Notes: generated by a model not told the origin, from the letters alone. DNA of 64,000 nucleotides from Pelecanus crispus (GCF_030463565.1 NC_134649.1:40697044-40761043); one strand, 5' to 3'. Counted from the first letter of the stretch, positions 1-14,015 are shown. Made by a program: numbers and translations.

Positions 1-1089
1 GGCTGCACGCGTGTGTGCCCCGTGGGGCCCTTCTGGCCTGGCCTCCTGGCCCGTCTGGCTCGCCCGCGCTGGTTAGGCGTCCCGGCTCTGCCCTCAGCTG
101 CGGACAGGAGCTGCCTGTCGCCTGGGCCGGGGGGTGCCTGGCGTGTTGGCGTCCGCCTGCCCGGGCTGTTCCTGTCCGGGGGGGCTGTGAGTGTTCCCAA
201 GCAGCCCCCTCCCTGGGGGTGGTCTGGGCAACGGGAAGGCTGCGCTGCTCATCCCACGCCGGCGGTGGGAGCCTTCGGGGGCCCGGGCGGCACCGAGGCT
301 CACTGCGTGCCCCACAGCGCCGGGGTTCGTCGGGTCCCCTCGTGGCGCCGGGGCTCATCGGGCCCCTGGCAGCGCCGGATCTCCCGCAGTGATGGGGCGC
401 GTTGGATCCCGCCGGGGCGCAGCGGGTCCCTGAGCGCCTCGGACCACCCGCACCCTCCCAGGCACTGGGTGCCCTCCGGAGACCTGCGCCCTGATTGGCT
501 GCTCTGCGTGATCACCGGCACAGTGAAGGGCCGGGCTGTGATTGGCTGCCTGCGGATAATCCTTCTGGAAGCTGGGCTACGATTGGCTGTCGGAGTGTGC
601 GTCCCCCCCCGTCGTCCCCCCCCCGCCACCAAAGCAGAGCTGTGACTGGCTGCGCTGTGACCGCGCCTCCTGCTCCTGCCACCCCAGATGGCTCTGGATT
701 GGCTGTCAACTGAAAGATCCTGTTGAGATCACAAAAGCTGGCTTGTGATTGGCTGCTGCCTGCCCGCTCGCCACCTGGACCCACCAATGCCAGCGCATCG
801 GCTCCACCGGGATCCGGCTGCTCCCTCCGCTCCCCGCGGCCGCACGAAGACCCTGCCTGGCAGCTGCCCACGCTCCCTCCCGCAGAGCCGCCCGCCGGAG
901 CCCGGCTGCGCCCCATGCACCGGAGACCCCGAAGAGGCGCGGGGGCGGGCGCGACCGCACGGTGCTGCATGGGGAGGCGGGCTGGCTGGGCACGGGGCTG
1001 GGCTTGCAGGCAGCCGCCTGCCCCGGGGGATGGCGAGGGGTGTTGCCCGTTGTGTTCTCCAAGTGCTGACGCAGGTTTCCACATCGCAG
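1..1089 (+). other. USP19: USP19 intron upstream of the membrane-anchor exon
   Basis: No USP19 exon from the catalytic domain is recognisable here, so the upstream exons lie outside the window. The stretch is GC-rich and ends in a splice acceptor (CAG at 1087-1089). Its one notable content is the array of GATTGGCTG motifs at 493-755, annotated separately. Long open frames in this stretch look like GC-driven artefacts. Confidence 0.6.
493..755 (-). repeat. Array of six inverted CCAAT-type motifs (GATTGGCTG)
   Basis: GATTGGCTG occurs at 493-501, 540-548, 581-589, 697-705 and 747-755, with a one-base variant (GACTGGCTG) at 644-652. Spacing is 41-63 bp and some flanking sequence is also shared (for example GGGCTGTGATTGGCTG). 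Read on the minus strand each copy is CAGCCAATC, a strong NF-Y-type CCAAT box. The array may be a degenerate minisatellite or a cluster of NF-Y sites. The repeat is seen directly; binding is inferred. Confidence 0.75.
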
Positions 1090-1323
1090 GCTTCTCTGAT
1101 CTGGCAGGAACTGGAGGCTGAAGAACAAGAGCTGCAGCTCGAGGCGCCCCAAAGGCCTGCAAGAAACTCCTGGAGGCCCCGTGGCCAGAAGCGGAGTCCG
1201 GGCACCCCCCAGCACCCAGATGAAGGCTGCGTCAGATACTTTGTCCTGGCCACCACGGCCGCAATTGTGGCTCTCTTCCTGAACGTCTTCTACCCGCTCA
1301 TTTACCAGACCCGCTGGAGATAG
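1090..1323 (+). CDS. USP19: USP19 alternative last exon encoding the ER membrane anchor (partial gene)
   Basis: Last exon of the membrane form of ubiquitin carboxyl-terminal hydrolase 19, an ER-anchored deubiquitinase acting in ER-associated degradation and misfolded-protein handling. The exon follows a CAG acceptor in phase 0 and encodes 77 residues. It begins ASLIWQELEAEEQ, closely matching the known USP19 tail (ASRIWQELEAEEE). It then carries DEGCVRYF, a single hydrophobic segment of about 20 residues, and the terminal LNVFYPLIYQTRWR, which corresponds to mammalian LNVFYPLVSQSRWR. The hydrophobic segment close to the C-terminus gives tail-anchored topology with the catalytic part in the cytosol. 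Stop is TAG at 1321-1323. The CS domains, USP domain and MYND finger are upstream of the window. The alternative last exon is at 3644-3784. Confidence 0.93.
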   Translation, partial: ASLIWQELEAEEQELQLEAPQRPARNSWRPRGQKRSPGTPQHPDEGCVRYFVLATTAAIVALFLNVFYPLIYQTRWR

Positions 1324-3643
1324 GCACAGGCGCACGGCCAGCTGCGGGAGCAGGGCTGCCGGGGCACGCGCCGTCCTAGGACGCTACGTGACGAAGACGT
1401 CAGGCGGCAGGACAGAAACCGCTGGGAAGGACTCGCTGAGGGAAGCGTGGGGCCGTCGGCTCCTGCCTGTCTGCTGTGGCATCTCCCATGCCAGCTGGCA
1501 GGGCTGCGTGGCCAGCCCGCTGCCTTGCCAAGGCACAGCCCAGAACCAGGAGCCCCTCTGCCCTCCCTCACCCTTGCTGCCTGCTGGGAGCAGGGCAGAC
1601 CTCGTGGCTACCTGTTGCTCAGGAAGAAACATTGCTACTGCAGCGTGGCCGGGGCTTGGGAGCTCCCTGGGAGCATCAACCACCTCTGCTTGGTTCCCAA
1701 GAAAGAAATGGAGACTTGCTGGGGAGGCTGCAGAAAGGGCAGGATGCCCTGACACGGGTCCTGGTCCGGCCGCCCCTCCCAGCTGTGCTGCTGCGGGAGC
1801 CTTGTGTTCCCTGGAGCTGTCGCAACCCATGGCTCCTGGGCCAGCGCGGTCCCTCCTGTCAGCCTCCGGCTGAGCCTCCCAGTGCCAGCTGCCTGTGCAC
1901 CAGGAGTCGCGCACGCTGCACCCCAGCCCTGGGGCTGAACGGGCTTGTCACCAAGGGCTTGCGTGCTTCCCTGCTCAGCTCCTCTCCCCTGGGCAGCTGC
2001 TGGGGAGCCTGGCAATCTGGGCTGGGGTGCCCATGGTGAGCACCCACCTCCACGGGCTGCTGGCTCCCACCAGCCCCCAGCGCCATGGGGTGTGTGGGCT
2101 GTCCCTGCTTGGCCCCAGCTGCCTGCGTCCGGGGGGGGGGGCCGGGTCTCTGCCGGGGGAGCGCAGTGCAGCGCCTCACTTATGAGGGGACCGGCTGCCC
2201 GTGCTGTGGGAGAGGCATGGGGTCGGGGAGCGCAGGTAGAACCTCGGTCTGTTAATAAAGCCAGGTTTTCCAAAGAGATGCAGCATCCCTGTCCTGTGTG
2301 GTGGGACCCCCGCGCAGGGGCAGGGACTCTGCGCTGGAGCCGGTGCCCTTCCTGCGCCTGAGGCAATTCTCTCTGGCCCAGCTGGCACAGGGTCGGTGCC
2401 CTGGGCTCTGCTGGGTGCCTGGTGCACCCTGTGTGGCAGCAGGCTCAGCCGAGAGCTCTGCCTGCCGGTGCCATGGGGCACACGCTGGGCTCCCGCTCCC
2501 CAGCTGCGGAGCCGGGGCACGTGCAGAGTGTGGGGAGCCCGGCGGGGCCGACAGCACACGGTCCCGTGGGGCTGGAGCATGGGCTGCGGCTCCAGCCGTG
2601 TCTGACATTGAGACGTGTTGCCCTTGGCTGAGCGTGGCTCAGACTGCTCTGGTGTGTTTGGGTGCGAGAGGTGACTTCAGAGCCCTGTGACTTCCTCTTC
2701 CGTCTCCCCTGCTGTCCCGCCGGCAGTGCCCTTGGCTGGCTCGGGAAGGATGCTTGGCAGGGAAGGGGTTCGCCTGCGTTTCTGGCTCAGGCTTGAGCCA
2801 GACAGCGGGGAGCCCAGGGCTCTCCCCATCTTGGTCCCGCACCCCTCTTGCATTTGTGCCGCGGTGTTCTCCCTGCCAAGCTGGTCCCAGCCGGGGAGCC
2901 CGGCAGGGCCGTGCCACGGTCATGAGGTGCCCGTCCTGGAACAGTCGCCTCATTGTCTGCAGCCCCGGGGCTCGGCAGCCTCCCCACTCGCCCACGGCAC
3001 TGGCCTCGTGGGGCTGAGTCAGTGCCCGGCGCCGGTGGGGTGACCTCTGCTCCAGCTGGTGCCCCGGCATTGGGGCTGCAAGCTGCTACCTGCACCTGCC
3101 TGCCCGTCCTCCCCGGAGGTGGGTGGCCAGCAGCGAGGCCCGGGCTAGGCGCTCGCGGCCTTGGAAATCCCCTCCGGTCCTGCGCTGTTCCTCAGACCCC
3201 GGCAGGCGCTGGCAGCCTGCCCCGTGGCTCGCTGCTGCCGCCCAGGCTGGCCGGGTGCCCGTGCCGGGGCGTGGGGCTCTGCTCAGACGGGCCCTGGCCA
3301 CGGCAGCCCCGGGGGCACGAGTGCCGGGCTGGGGAGAGGCGGCCGCGCCGGGGCCGGGCTGAGCGTGCTGCAGCCTGGCTCTCCTCTGTCGGGCAGGTGG
3401 GGGCTGCCACCGGGGAGCCCGGGCACGCTGCCTTCCCCCTGCCCTGCTGCTGGGGCTGGCACCAGCTGCCACTCTGCGGGCAGCAGGGCCGCACATGCTG
3501 TGTCCCATCCGCCTCCGAGGGGCCGTGTCCCCCTGGGCACCCCACGGTCCCCTGGAAGTGGGGAGGGCGAAGGTGGGTGGGTAGGGTGCTGCTGTCCCTC
3601 TCGCATCCCTGCTCTCCCTCTCATGCCCGCCTTCTGCTTGCAG
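1324..3643 (+). other. USP19: 3'UTR of the membrane-form USP19 mRNA, then intron
   Basis: From 1324 to just past the AATAAA at 2254-2259 this should be the 3'UTR of the anchored isoform. For the soluble isoform the whole stretch is intron, ending at the acceptor 3641-3643 (CTTGCAG). It is GC-rich. I see no further exon and no recognisable interspersed repeat. Confidence 0.6.
2254..2259 (+). terminator. USP19: Poly(A) signal AATAAA, USP19 membrane form
   Basis: Canonical AATAAA about 930 bases after the TAG of the membrane-anchor exon, followed within 60 bases by GT-rich sequence (CTGTCCTGTGTGGTGGG). Confidence 0.7.
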
Positions 3644-3784
3644 GGACTGCCCCCGGTGCCATTCGGATCCGGCTTGGCCCCCGAAGGAGCCCCGGCGCTG
3701 GCCGCGGAAGGCCTCCCCGAGCGCTTCGCCAGCCCCGCCGAGCGCCCGGCCCCCTCCTACAGCAGCATGGAAGAAGTCGACTAG
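3644..3784 (+). CDS. USP19: USP19 alternative last exon encoding the soluble EEVD tail (partial gene)
   Basis: Alternative 3'-terminal exon for the cytosolic USP19 isoform. It follows a CTTGCAG acceptor, starts in phase 0 like the anchor exon at 1090 so either can join the same upstream exon, and encodes 46 residues ending PERFASPAERPAPSYSSMEEVD. The mammalian isoform ends PERFAPPVDRPAPTYSNMEEVD as I remember it, so identity is clear. The terminal MEEVD is the peptide by which HSP90 recruits TPR-domain co-chaperones. In USP19, which also has p23-like CS domains upstream, it fits chaperone-linked action in the cytosol. There is no hydrophobic segment. Stop is TAG at 3782-3784. Confidence 0.92.
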   Translation, partial: GLPPVPFGSGLAPEGAPALAAEGLPERFASPAERPAPSYSSMEEVD

Positions 3785-3875
3785 GGTGTCGCGGGGCGCC
3801 TGCCCCGGGTGGTGCGGGCCGGGCCGGGCACCGGGGGGTGGGGGGACGGGGTGGGTCGGGGTTTGTCCTGTGCTC

Positions 3876-3881
3876 ATTAAA
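3876..3881 (+). terminator. USP19: Poly(A) signal ATTAAA, USP19 soluble form
   Basis: ATTAAA variant signal 92 bases after the EEVD stop codon. It lies in a short 3'UTR and is followed by GT-containing sequence (CTGCGTGCTGTTCCCTGG). This marks the distal 3' end of USP19. Confidence 0.65.
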
Positions 3882-3929
3882 CTCGCTGAACTCCTCTCGC
3901 CTCCGCTGCGTGCTGTTCCCTGGGACCCT

Positions 3930-4680
3930 CTGGTGCCTGGTGAGCCCCCCCCCGGGCACCGTGCCCCCCACCGTGTCCCGGCTGCCCCAGTGTGCTGTGG
4001 TACCCGGTGCACCCCACAGCTCGTGTCCCCCAGCGCTCCTTGCAGCCCTGTGCCCCCCCGGGTGCCCTGGCACTCGGTGCACCCTGCAGCTCACTGCCCC
4101 CACTGGGTGCTCCTGCTGTCCCCTGGTGCTCACTGTCCCCTGATGTCCCTCAGTGCCGGGTGTTTCCTGCTGCACCCTGCTGCTGGGCGCACCCTACAGC
4201 AGCAGGGGGACACACAGTGTCCCCTGATGCGCCCTGGTGCCTGGAGTCCCTGTTGTGCCCCGGTGCCCGCTGCCTCTCCATACGCTCTGCTGTGCCCTGT
4301 CCCCCGGTGTCCCCCGGTGCAGTGCTGCCACCACGGTGCCTGGCGTGCCCCGGTGCTCGTGTGGCGGGACTGCAAGTCCCGGTGCCCGCTGTCTCCCAGT
4401 GTCCCCCAGTGCCCGTGCGACGGGACTGCAAGTGCCTGGTGCCCCCCGCTGTCCCCTGGAGCCGGTGCCCCGGCGCCCGGCGCGCCCCGGGGCCGGCTGG
4501 CATGGCGGGGCTGCAAGCCCCGGGTGCTCTGGTGCCCGCTGTGCCCCGGCGTGCCCCGTCCCCCGCGGTGCGCCTCATCGCCTAGCGTCCCTAGTGCCCG
4601 GTATCCCCCGGCGACGCCCCGTGTCCCGGTGCCCCCCGGCGCGCCCTTTGCCCCGCTGCCCCCGCCTCGCCCTGGTGCCG
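3930..4680 (+). repeat. Degenerate GC-rich minisatellite between USP19 and SLC6A8
   Basis: Low-complexity sequence made of recurring blocks such as GGTGCCC, CTGTCCCC and CAGTGTCCCC at irregular spacing. It creates long open frames on both strands that are not genes. It contains three of the four copies of a 15-bp palindrome-like motif listed separately. Confidence 0.6.
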
Positions 4681-4708
4681 GTGCCGGTGCGGCGGGACTG
4701 CAAGTCCC
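4366..4708 (+). promoter_or_regulatory. Four copies of GGGACTGCAAGTCCC upstream of SLC6A8
   Basis: Perfect copies at 4366-4380 and 4694-4708, a copy with one change near its end at 4422-4436 (GGGACTGCAAGTGCC), and GGGGCTGCAAGCCCC at 4507-4521. The last keeps the inverted symmetry by paired changes in both arms. The core ACTGCAAGTCCC resembles the ACTACAANTCCC promoter motif bound by ZNF143/THAP11. The repeat is directly visible; a regulatory role is inferred from motif similarity and position 300-650 bp before the SLC6A8 start. Confidence 0.5.
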
Positions 4709-5013
4709 GTCAAGCCGCGGGAGGGCGGCGCGTCCAATGGGGCTCGGGGGGCGGCGCGGCCGGTCGCTGCCTTCGCCGCCGCCCGGTGCCGCGGCGCAGA
4801 GAGCCCCGGAGCGGCCGCGCGGCGCCGGCCCCGCAGCCCGGCTCTGAGCCGCCCGCCCGGCCCGGCCCGCCCCGCCGCGCCCCGCCGCCCTCAATGAGGT
4901 TCTTCCGACTCACCTTCAAGTGCTTCGTGGATTGCTTCTGAGCCCCCCCCACCCCCCCCCCCGCGGCCACGGAGCCGCCCCCGACCCGCCCCCGCTCCCC
5001 GGCCCCCCGCGAC
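4709..5013 (+). promoter_or_regulatory. SLC6A8: SLC6A8 CpG-island promoter and 5'UTR
   Basis: Very CpG-rich stretch with a CCAAT box at 4734-4738 and GC-box-like GGGCGGCG and GGGGGGCGGCG sequences around it. There is no TATA box. Transcription probably starts between about 4760 and 4880, because the upstream ORF at 4894-4941 is expected to be in the 5'UTR. Confidence 0.5.
4894..4941 (+). CDS. Upstream ORF of 15 codons in the SLC6A8 5'UTR
   Basis: Short ORF encoding MRFFRLTFKCFVDCF and ending in TGA 72 bases before the SLC6A8 start codon. The surrounding DNA is almost pure C/G tracts, whereas this ORF uses TTC, AAG, GTG and GAT codons and gives a non-repetitive aromatic/cysteine-rich peptide. 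That is what one expects if the peptide, and not just the uAUG, is under selection. The start context (CTCAATGA) is weak at +4, so leaky scanning to the main start is plausible. It may set translation of the creatine transporter. The ORF is seen directly; its role is inferred. Confidence 0.5.
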   Translation: MRFFRLTFKCFVDCF

Positions 5014-10338
<5,325 letters not shown>

Positions 10339-10690
10339 GCGTGGGGAGGGTCGCGCTGCTCCCGCCCGCCATAGCAATAATGCCAGCACCGCCTCCCACC
10401 CACGCTGCCCCGTGCCACCCCGGCCCGCCGGCCTCGCCGCAGTGGGGGTGCGTGACTGCAAGGCGGGGGTCATTGGGGGCCGCAGGGCCGGGGCGGCCGC
10501 GGGGAGCGGGAGGGGTCCCCGGCGCGGGGGAGCGCAGCAGCCTGGGGGGCCGGCGGGGAGGCTGCGGGCCGGGGGAGCGAGCGGGACAGCCCTTCTCTGA
10601 CCCCTGCCCGCGGCCCCCACGGCCCCCCCACTCACTAACCGCTTCCTGTAGCGTTTGTCTGGTGTAACCCCGACCGCCCCGACATCTGGC

Positions 10691-10696
10691 AATAAA
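10691..10696 (+). terminator. SLC6A8: Poly(A) signal AATAAA of SLC6A8
   Basis: Canonical signal 353 bases after the TGA at 10336-10338, which gives a compact 3'UTR of about 0.37 kb. No other AATAAA is seen between the stop codon and this point. Confidence 0.8.
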
Positions 10697-11935
10697 CTGG
10701 GAGACCCTGGCAGCTCTGGCACCGCCAGCAAGGGACAGGGGTTTGGGGGGGACAGGGGTCAGGGATGCCAGGACACCTGGGTTCCTCTCTTGGGGTGGCT
10801 CAGGGGGTACAGGCTGCGGGAGCAGCAGGGTCTCCATCCCCCTCCATGGCAGGGTGCGGGTGCCGCCAGGCTGTGCCAGCCCCGGGTTCCCCCGTGGGAC
10901 CGGGAGCACCCCACGCAGATGGGGCTGGCCCCACTCCCCAGCCCCGCACCAGTCCCAAGGGGCAGGCTCCAGCCTAGGGGCACTGGGGGTCCTGGCTGTC
11001 ACCAGCCCAGAGCTGGGGCTGCAGGGGTGGGTCAGGGACCAGCCGTACCCCACCAGGAGCTGCTCATGTCAGCTCTGAGGTTCCCCACTCCCTGCACCGT
11101 GCCATAGGGACAGCCCTGGGCTGTGGGTGGCTGTGGGGCCAGGATGAGGCACGCAGCTGGGAGAAGCCAGAGGCTCAACCTGCCCCAGCACCCTCGAGCT
11201 GCCTGAGCCCAGCCCCAGTGGGTGCCAACCAGCGGGTGCACGCACCCTGTGCCCGGCACCAGCAGCTTCCAGGGGGTCAGCTCCGATCCGTGCCATGGGG
11301 ACCCACGTGGTGCCCCGAGGACGCACTGTGCACTGTGCTCAGGGTGGCCACCAGCCATTCCTGTGCCCTGGCCGAGCGTCCGTGTCCCACTGGCACCCGT
11401 CACCCTCCAGCAGCACCGTGGCCACCCTGGGTGGTCCGTGGCCATCCTGCCCGTGGAGGGGCAAGGGGGGAGAAGTGCCACCACCTGCCCTGGTAGTCCT
11501 CGGGCGCGGGGCTGCAGCAGCAGTGCCATGCCAGGGGGGCCGAGTCCTGCGCCTGGGGGCACTGGGGTGCTGGAAGGGCTTGTCCCAGGGAGCCGGCTCA
11601 CCCCACCATGATACCCTGTCACCCCGCCGGGGCGAACCGGCAATTCCTGCCCCACCGGCAACACACACCGTAATTAGCGCGGGCAGGGCGGAAGCATCAG
11701 TGATAATTGGCGGTGACTCGTTAGCACTGGAGCGCCGTGTGCCCGGGGTGCGGCAGGACTTTCCGGCAGGGCTGGTCCGCGGGGCCGTTTGGCATCCCGG
11801 TGTGCTGGCTGCCGTGCGGCCGTGCGGGGCCTGGCTGGCTCCCCGCCACCGGAGCGGGGCCGGGGCTGGGCGCGGGGGCGAGCACCGTCATCGCCTTCGC
11901 TTCGTGCCGCAGCACGCCCCGGCCCCGCCACCCTC
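10697..11935 (+). other. Intergenic region between SLC6A8 and the crystallin/aerolysin gene
   Basis: GC-rich, with G/C-run blocks but no convincing exon, RNA gene or interspersed repeat. Open frames on both strands here lack splice context or recognisable protein composition. The last 250 bases probably include upstream control of the next gene. Confidence 0.5.
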
Positions 11936-11986
11936 TCGTAAAAGGCACAGCCGCAGGCTGGCATCGGGGCACTGCCGGCACAGACG
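11936..11986 (+). promoter_or_regulatory. Likely core promoter and noncoding first exon of the crystallin/aerolysin gene
   Basis: A TATA-like CGTAAAAGGC lies at about 11938-11945, followed about 25-45 bases later by sequence ending in a good donor (CAGACG|GTGAGAG, GT at 11987-11988). The matching acceptor is CTCGCAG ending at 12153, 20 bases before the start codon. This suggests a two-exon gene with a noncoding first exon. It is inferred from splice signals only. Confidence 0.45.
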
Positions 11987-12173
11987 GTGAGAGCGCAGGG
12001 ACCGGGCAGAGGTGGGCAAAGGGGGGGCAGAGGGCAGGGGAGGAAAGGGGGTGCTGGGGGGGCCCCTTGGCTGGCCAGACTTTCCCCATGGTTTTCCCGT
12101 AGTGCCACCAAACCCTACACGAGGGGACTTGACGTGCGCTTGTGCCCTCGCAGGGGCGGGCGCCCGCGGCACC

Positions 12174-13232
12174 ATGAACCGGATCACGGTGTACGAGCGT
12201 GCCAACTTTGAGGGGCTGAGCCGGGAGTTCACCTGCGACGTGCCCGACCTGCACGAGCTGGATTTTGGGGACTGCATCGCCTCTCTGAAGGTGGTGGGGC
12301 AGCCCTGGATTGCCTACACGGACCCCAAGTACGAGGGGGAGCCGCACGCCTTTGAGGAGGGCGAGTACCCCTCCGTGGGGCGGCCCAACAGCTTCTCGTC
12401 GCTGCGCCTTGTGCACCATGACCTGGGGGACCCCCAGATCACCCTCTACGAGCGCCCCAACTTCCAAGGCGCCTGCAAGGTGGTGACGGAGGAGACCAAC
12501 TTGGCGTATGGGTACTTCAACGACCGGGTGGCCTCCCATGTGGTGCAGCGGGGTGTTTGGCTGCTCTACCAGCACCCCGGCCGGGGCGGTTGGCACTGCC
12601 TGGCATGGCCTGGCGAGCGTCTCGCTGACTACAAACCCGAGCTGAACTTTCAGGCTCGGTTGTCCCACCTGCGCCCGCTGCAGCCCGGGCAGCCCCTGGT
12701 CTCGGCGCGTCTCCTCTGGGAGCAGAAGCAGGTGGAGGCGGAGCGGGAGGTGCTGGTGGATGAGATCGAGGGGGTGAATGAGACGGAGTCGGAGCAGGTG
12801 CTGGCGGCCAGCAGCAGCCGGGAGTACAGCACCACGGTCTGGCAGAGCTTCCACTTCAGCAATGCCACCAGCCTCAAAGCTGGGCTCTCCTTCACGCTGA
12901 TCGTGGAAGCCTCCAACATCTTCACGGTGCAGAAAGGGCGCAGCCAATCCAGCACCCGCCGGGAACGCGTGGAGGTGCAGCTGCCAGCTAAGATCCCCCC
13001 GCACACGGTGCTCAGCATCCAGGTCTTGCGGAAGGAGGTGACGCTCTCCATCCCGGTCCTGCTCACCATCACCCAGAACGAAGCCGTCCGTACGGAGATG
13101 GGCGAGTACCGCAGCGTCTCAGGTACCAACATCAGTGCCCGCTACAGCTTGAAGCCTCTGCCGGCTGCAGGCAGGCAGCAGGCAGTCACTGGTGGGATGG
13201 AGACGGTGCCTGGCACCAGGACGGAGCTATAG
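12174..13232 (+). CDS. Beta-gamma-crystallin/aerolysin-like protein (epidermal differentiation-specific protein-like)
   Basis: Intact single-exon coding region of 352 residues. Residues 1-80 and 87-170 form two beta-gamma-crystallin domains with four Greek-key signatures: ITVYERANFEG (4-14), WIAYTDPKYEG (45-55), ITLYERPNFQG (89-99) and WLLYQHPGRGG (129-139). Residues from about 180 to 328 look like an aerolysin-family region: long beta-rich stretches with alternating Ser/Thr and hydrophobic residues (TVWQSFHFSNATSL, GLSFTLIVEASNIFTV), then ending VSGTNISARYSL. This is the architecture of amphibian epidermal differentiation-specific protein and of the alpha subunit of the frog beta-gamma-crystallin/trefoil complex, which acts on host membranes. 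No signal peptide or terminal membrane segment is visible. The start has a good context (GGCACCATGA). The cell role in this species cannot be told from sequence; epithelial defence or differentiation is the family-based guess. Confidence 0.88.
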   Translation: MNRITVYERANFEGLSREFTCDVPDLHELDFGDCIASLKVVGQPWIAYTDPKYEGEPHAFEEGEYPSVGRPNSFSSLRLVHHDLGDPQITLYERPNFQGACKVVTEETNLAYGYFNDRVASHVVQRGVWLLYQHPGRGGWHCLAWPGERLADYKPELNFQARLSHLRPLQPGQPLVSARLLWEQKQVEAEREVLVDEIEGVNETESEQVLAASSSREYSTTVWQSFHFSNATSLKAGLSFTLIVEASNIFTVQKGRSQSSTRRERVEVQLPAKIPPHTVLSIQVLRKEVTLSIPVLLTITQNEAVRTEMGEYRSVSGTNISARYSLKPLPAAGRQQAVTGGMETVPGTRTEL

Positions 13233-13388
13233 CAGGGTGCCAGCTCTGTCCTCTCAGTGGTGTGGGACCCCCAATTGGGGACACCTGTGCTGCCTGCCCA
13301 TGGAGGAGCCAGGACCCACCTTGCCTGGCCGTGTTGGGCGGCTCTGGCTGGCAGGACCTGGTGGTGCCTTCTCCCGCCGGCTGTTGCC

Positions 13389-13394
13389 AATAAA
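13389..13394 (+). terminator. Poly(A) signal AATAAA of the crystallin/aerolysin gene
   Basis: AATAAA 157 bases after the TAG stop (13230-13232), followed by T/G-rich sequence (CTTGGGTCTGCTGCTG). It ends the transcript just before the minisatellite. Confidence 0.8.
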
Positions 13395-13439
13395 CCCCCT
13401 TCCCCAACCGCTTGGGTCTGCTGCTGCTGGGGCCGGGGT

Positions 13440-14015
13440 GGGAGCGGGCTGGGGGGGCACTGGGCTGGGGGAGACACCAGGCTGGGGCAGCTGGGGGGGG
13501 ACACAGGGTTGGGGGAGCCAGGGGACGCTGGGCTTGGGGGGACACTGAGCTGCTGGGGGGACACCAGGCTGGCGGAGCCGGGGAACACCAGGCTGGGGCA
13601 GCTGGGGGGGACACAGGGTTGGGGGAACCAGGGGACGCTGGGCTTGGGGGGAGGATGCTGAGCTGCTGGGGAGACACCAGGCTGGGGGGCCTGGGGGGGG
13701 ACAGAGTTGGGGAGCAGGGGAACACTGGGCTGGGGGGGTGCACCAAGGGACACCAGGCTGGGAGAGCCGGGGGGACACAGAGTTGGGGAACACTGGGCTG
13801 GGGGACACACACCAAGGGACAGCAGGCTGGGGAACCTGGGGGGACACAGAGTTGGGGAGCAGGGGAACAATGGGCTGGGGGGGTGCACCAAGGGACACCA
13901 GGCTGGGAGAGCCGGGAGACACCGGGCTGGGGGAGCCGGGGGACACAGAGTTGGGGAACACTGGGCTGGGGGACACACACCAAGGGACACCAGGCTGGGA
14001 GAGCCGGGGGCCACC
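13440..14015 (+). repeat. G-rich minisatellite with higher-order units
   Basis: Tandem array built from GGGACACCAGGCTGGGGGAGCC-like units of roughly 20-45 bp. Larger blocks repeat too: GTGCACCAAGGGACACCAGG starts at 13739 and again at 13883 (144 bp apart), and the ACACACACCAAGGGACA block recurs 168 bp apart (13811 and 13979). Strong G-over-C strand bias gives many G-runs. Long Pro/Ser/Val-rich frames on the minus strand are products of this repeat. Confidence 0.85.

Noticed and set aside
1090-1323. A separate small single-pass membrane protein gene
   Set aside because: The segment begins at a splice acceptor, and its sequence matches the USP19 membrane-anchor tail; the soluble alternative tail follows at 3644.
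2953-4894. Long frames of 250-400 codons on both strands around 3-4.9 kb
   Set aside because: They read through known USP19 exon and intron boundaries and through minisatellite DNA. Repeated Cys/Pro/Gly blocks mirror the DNA repeat.
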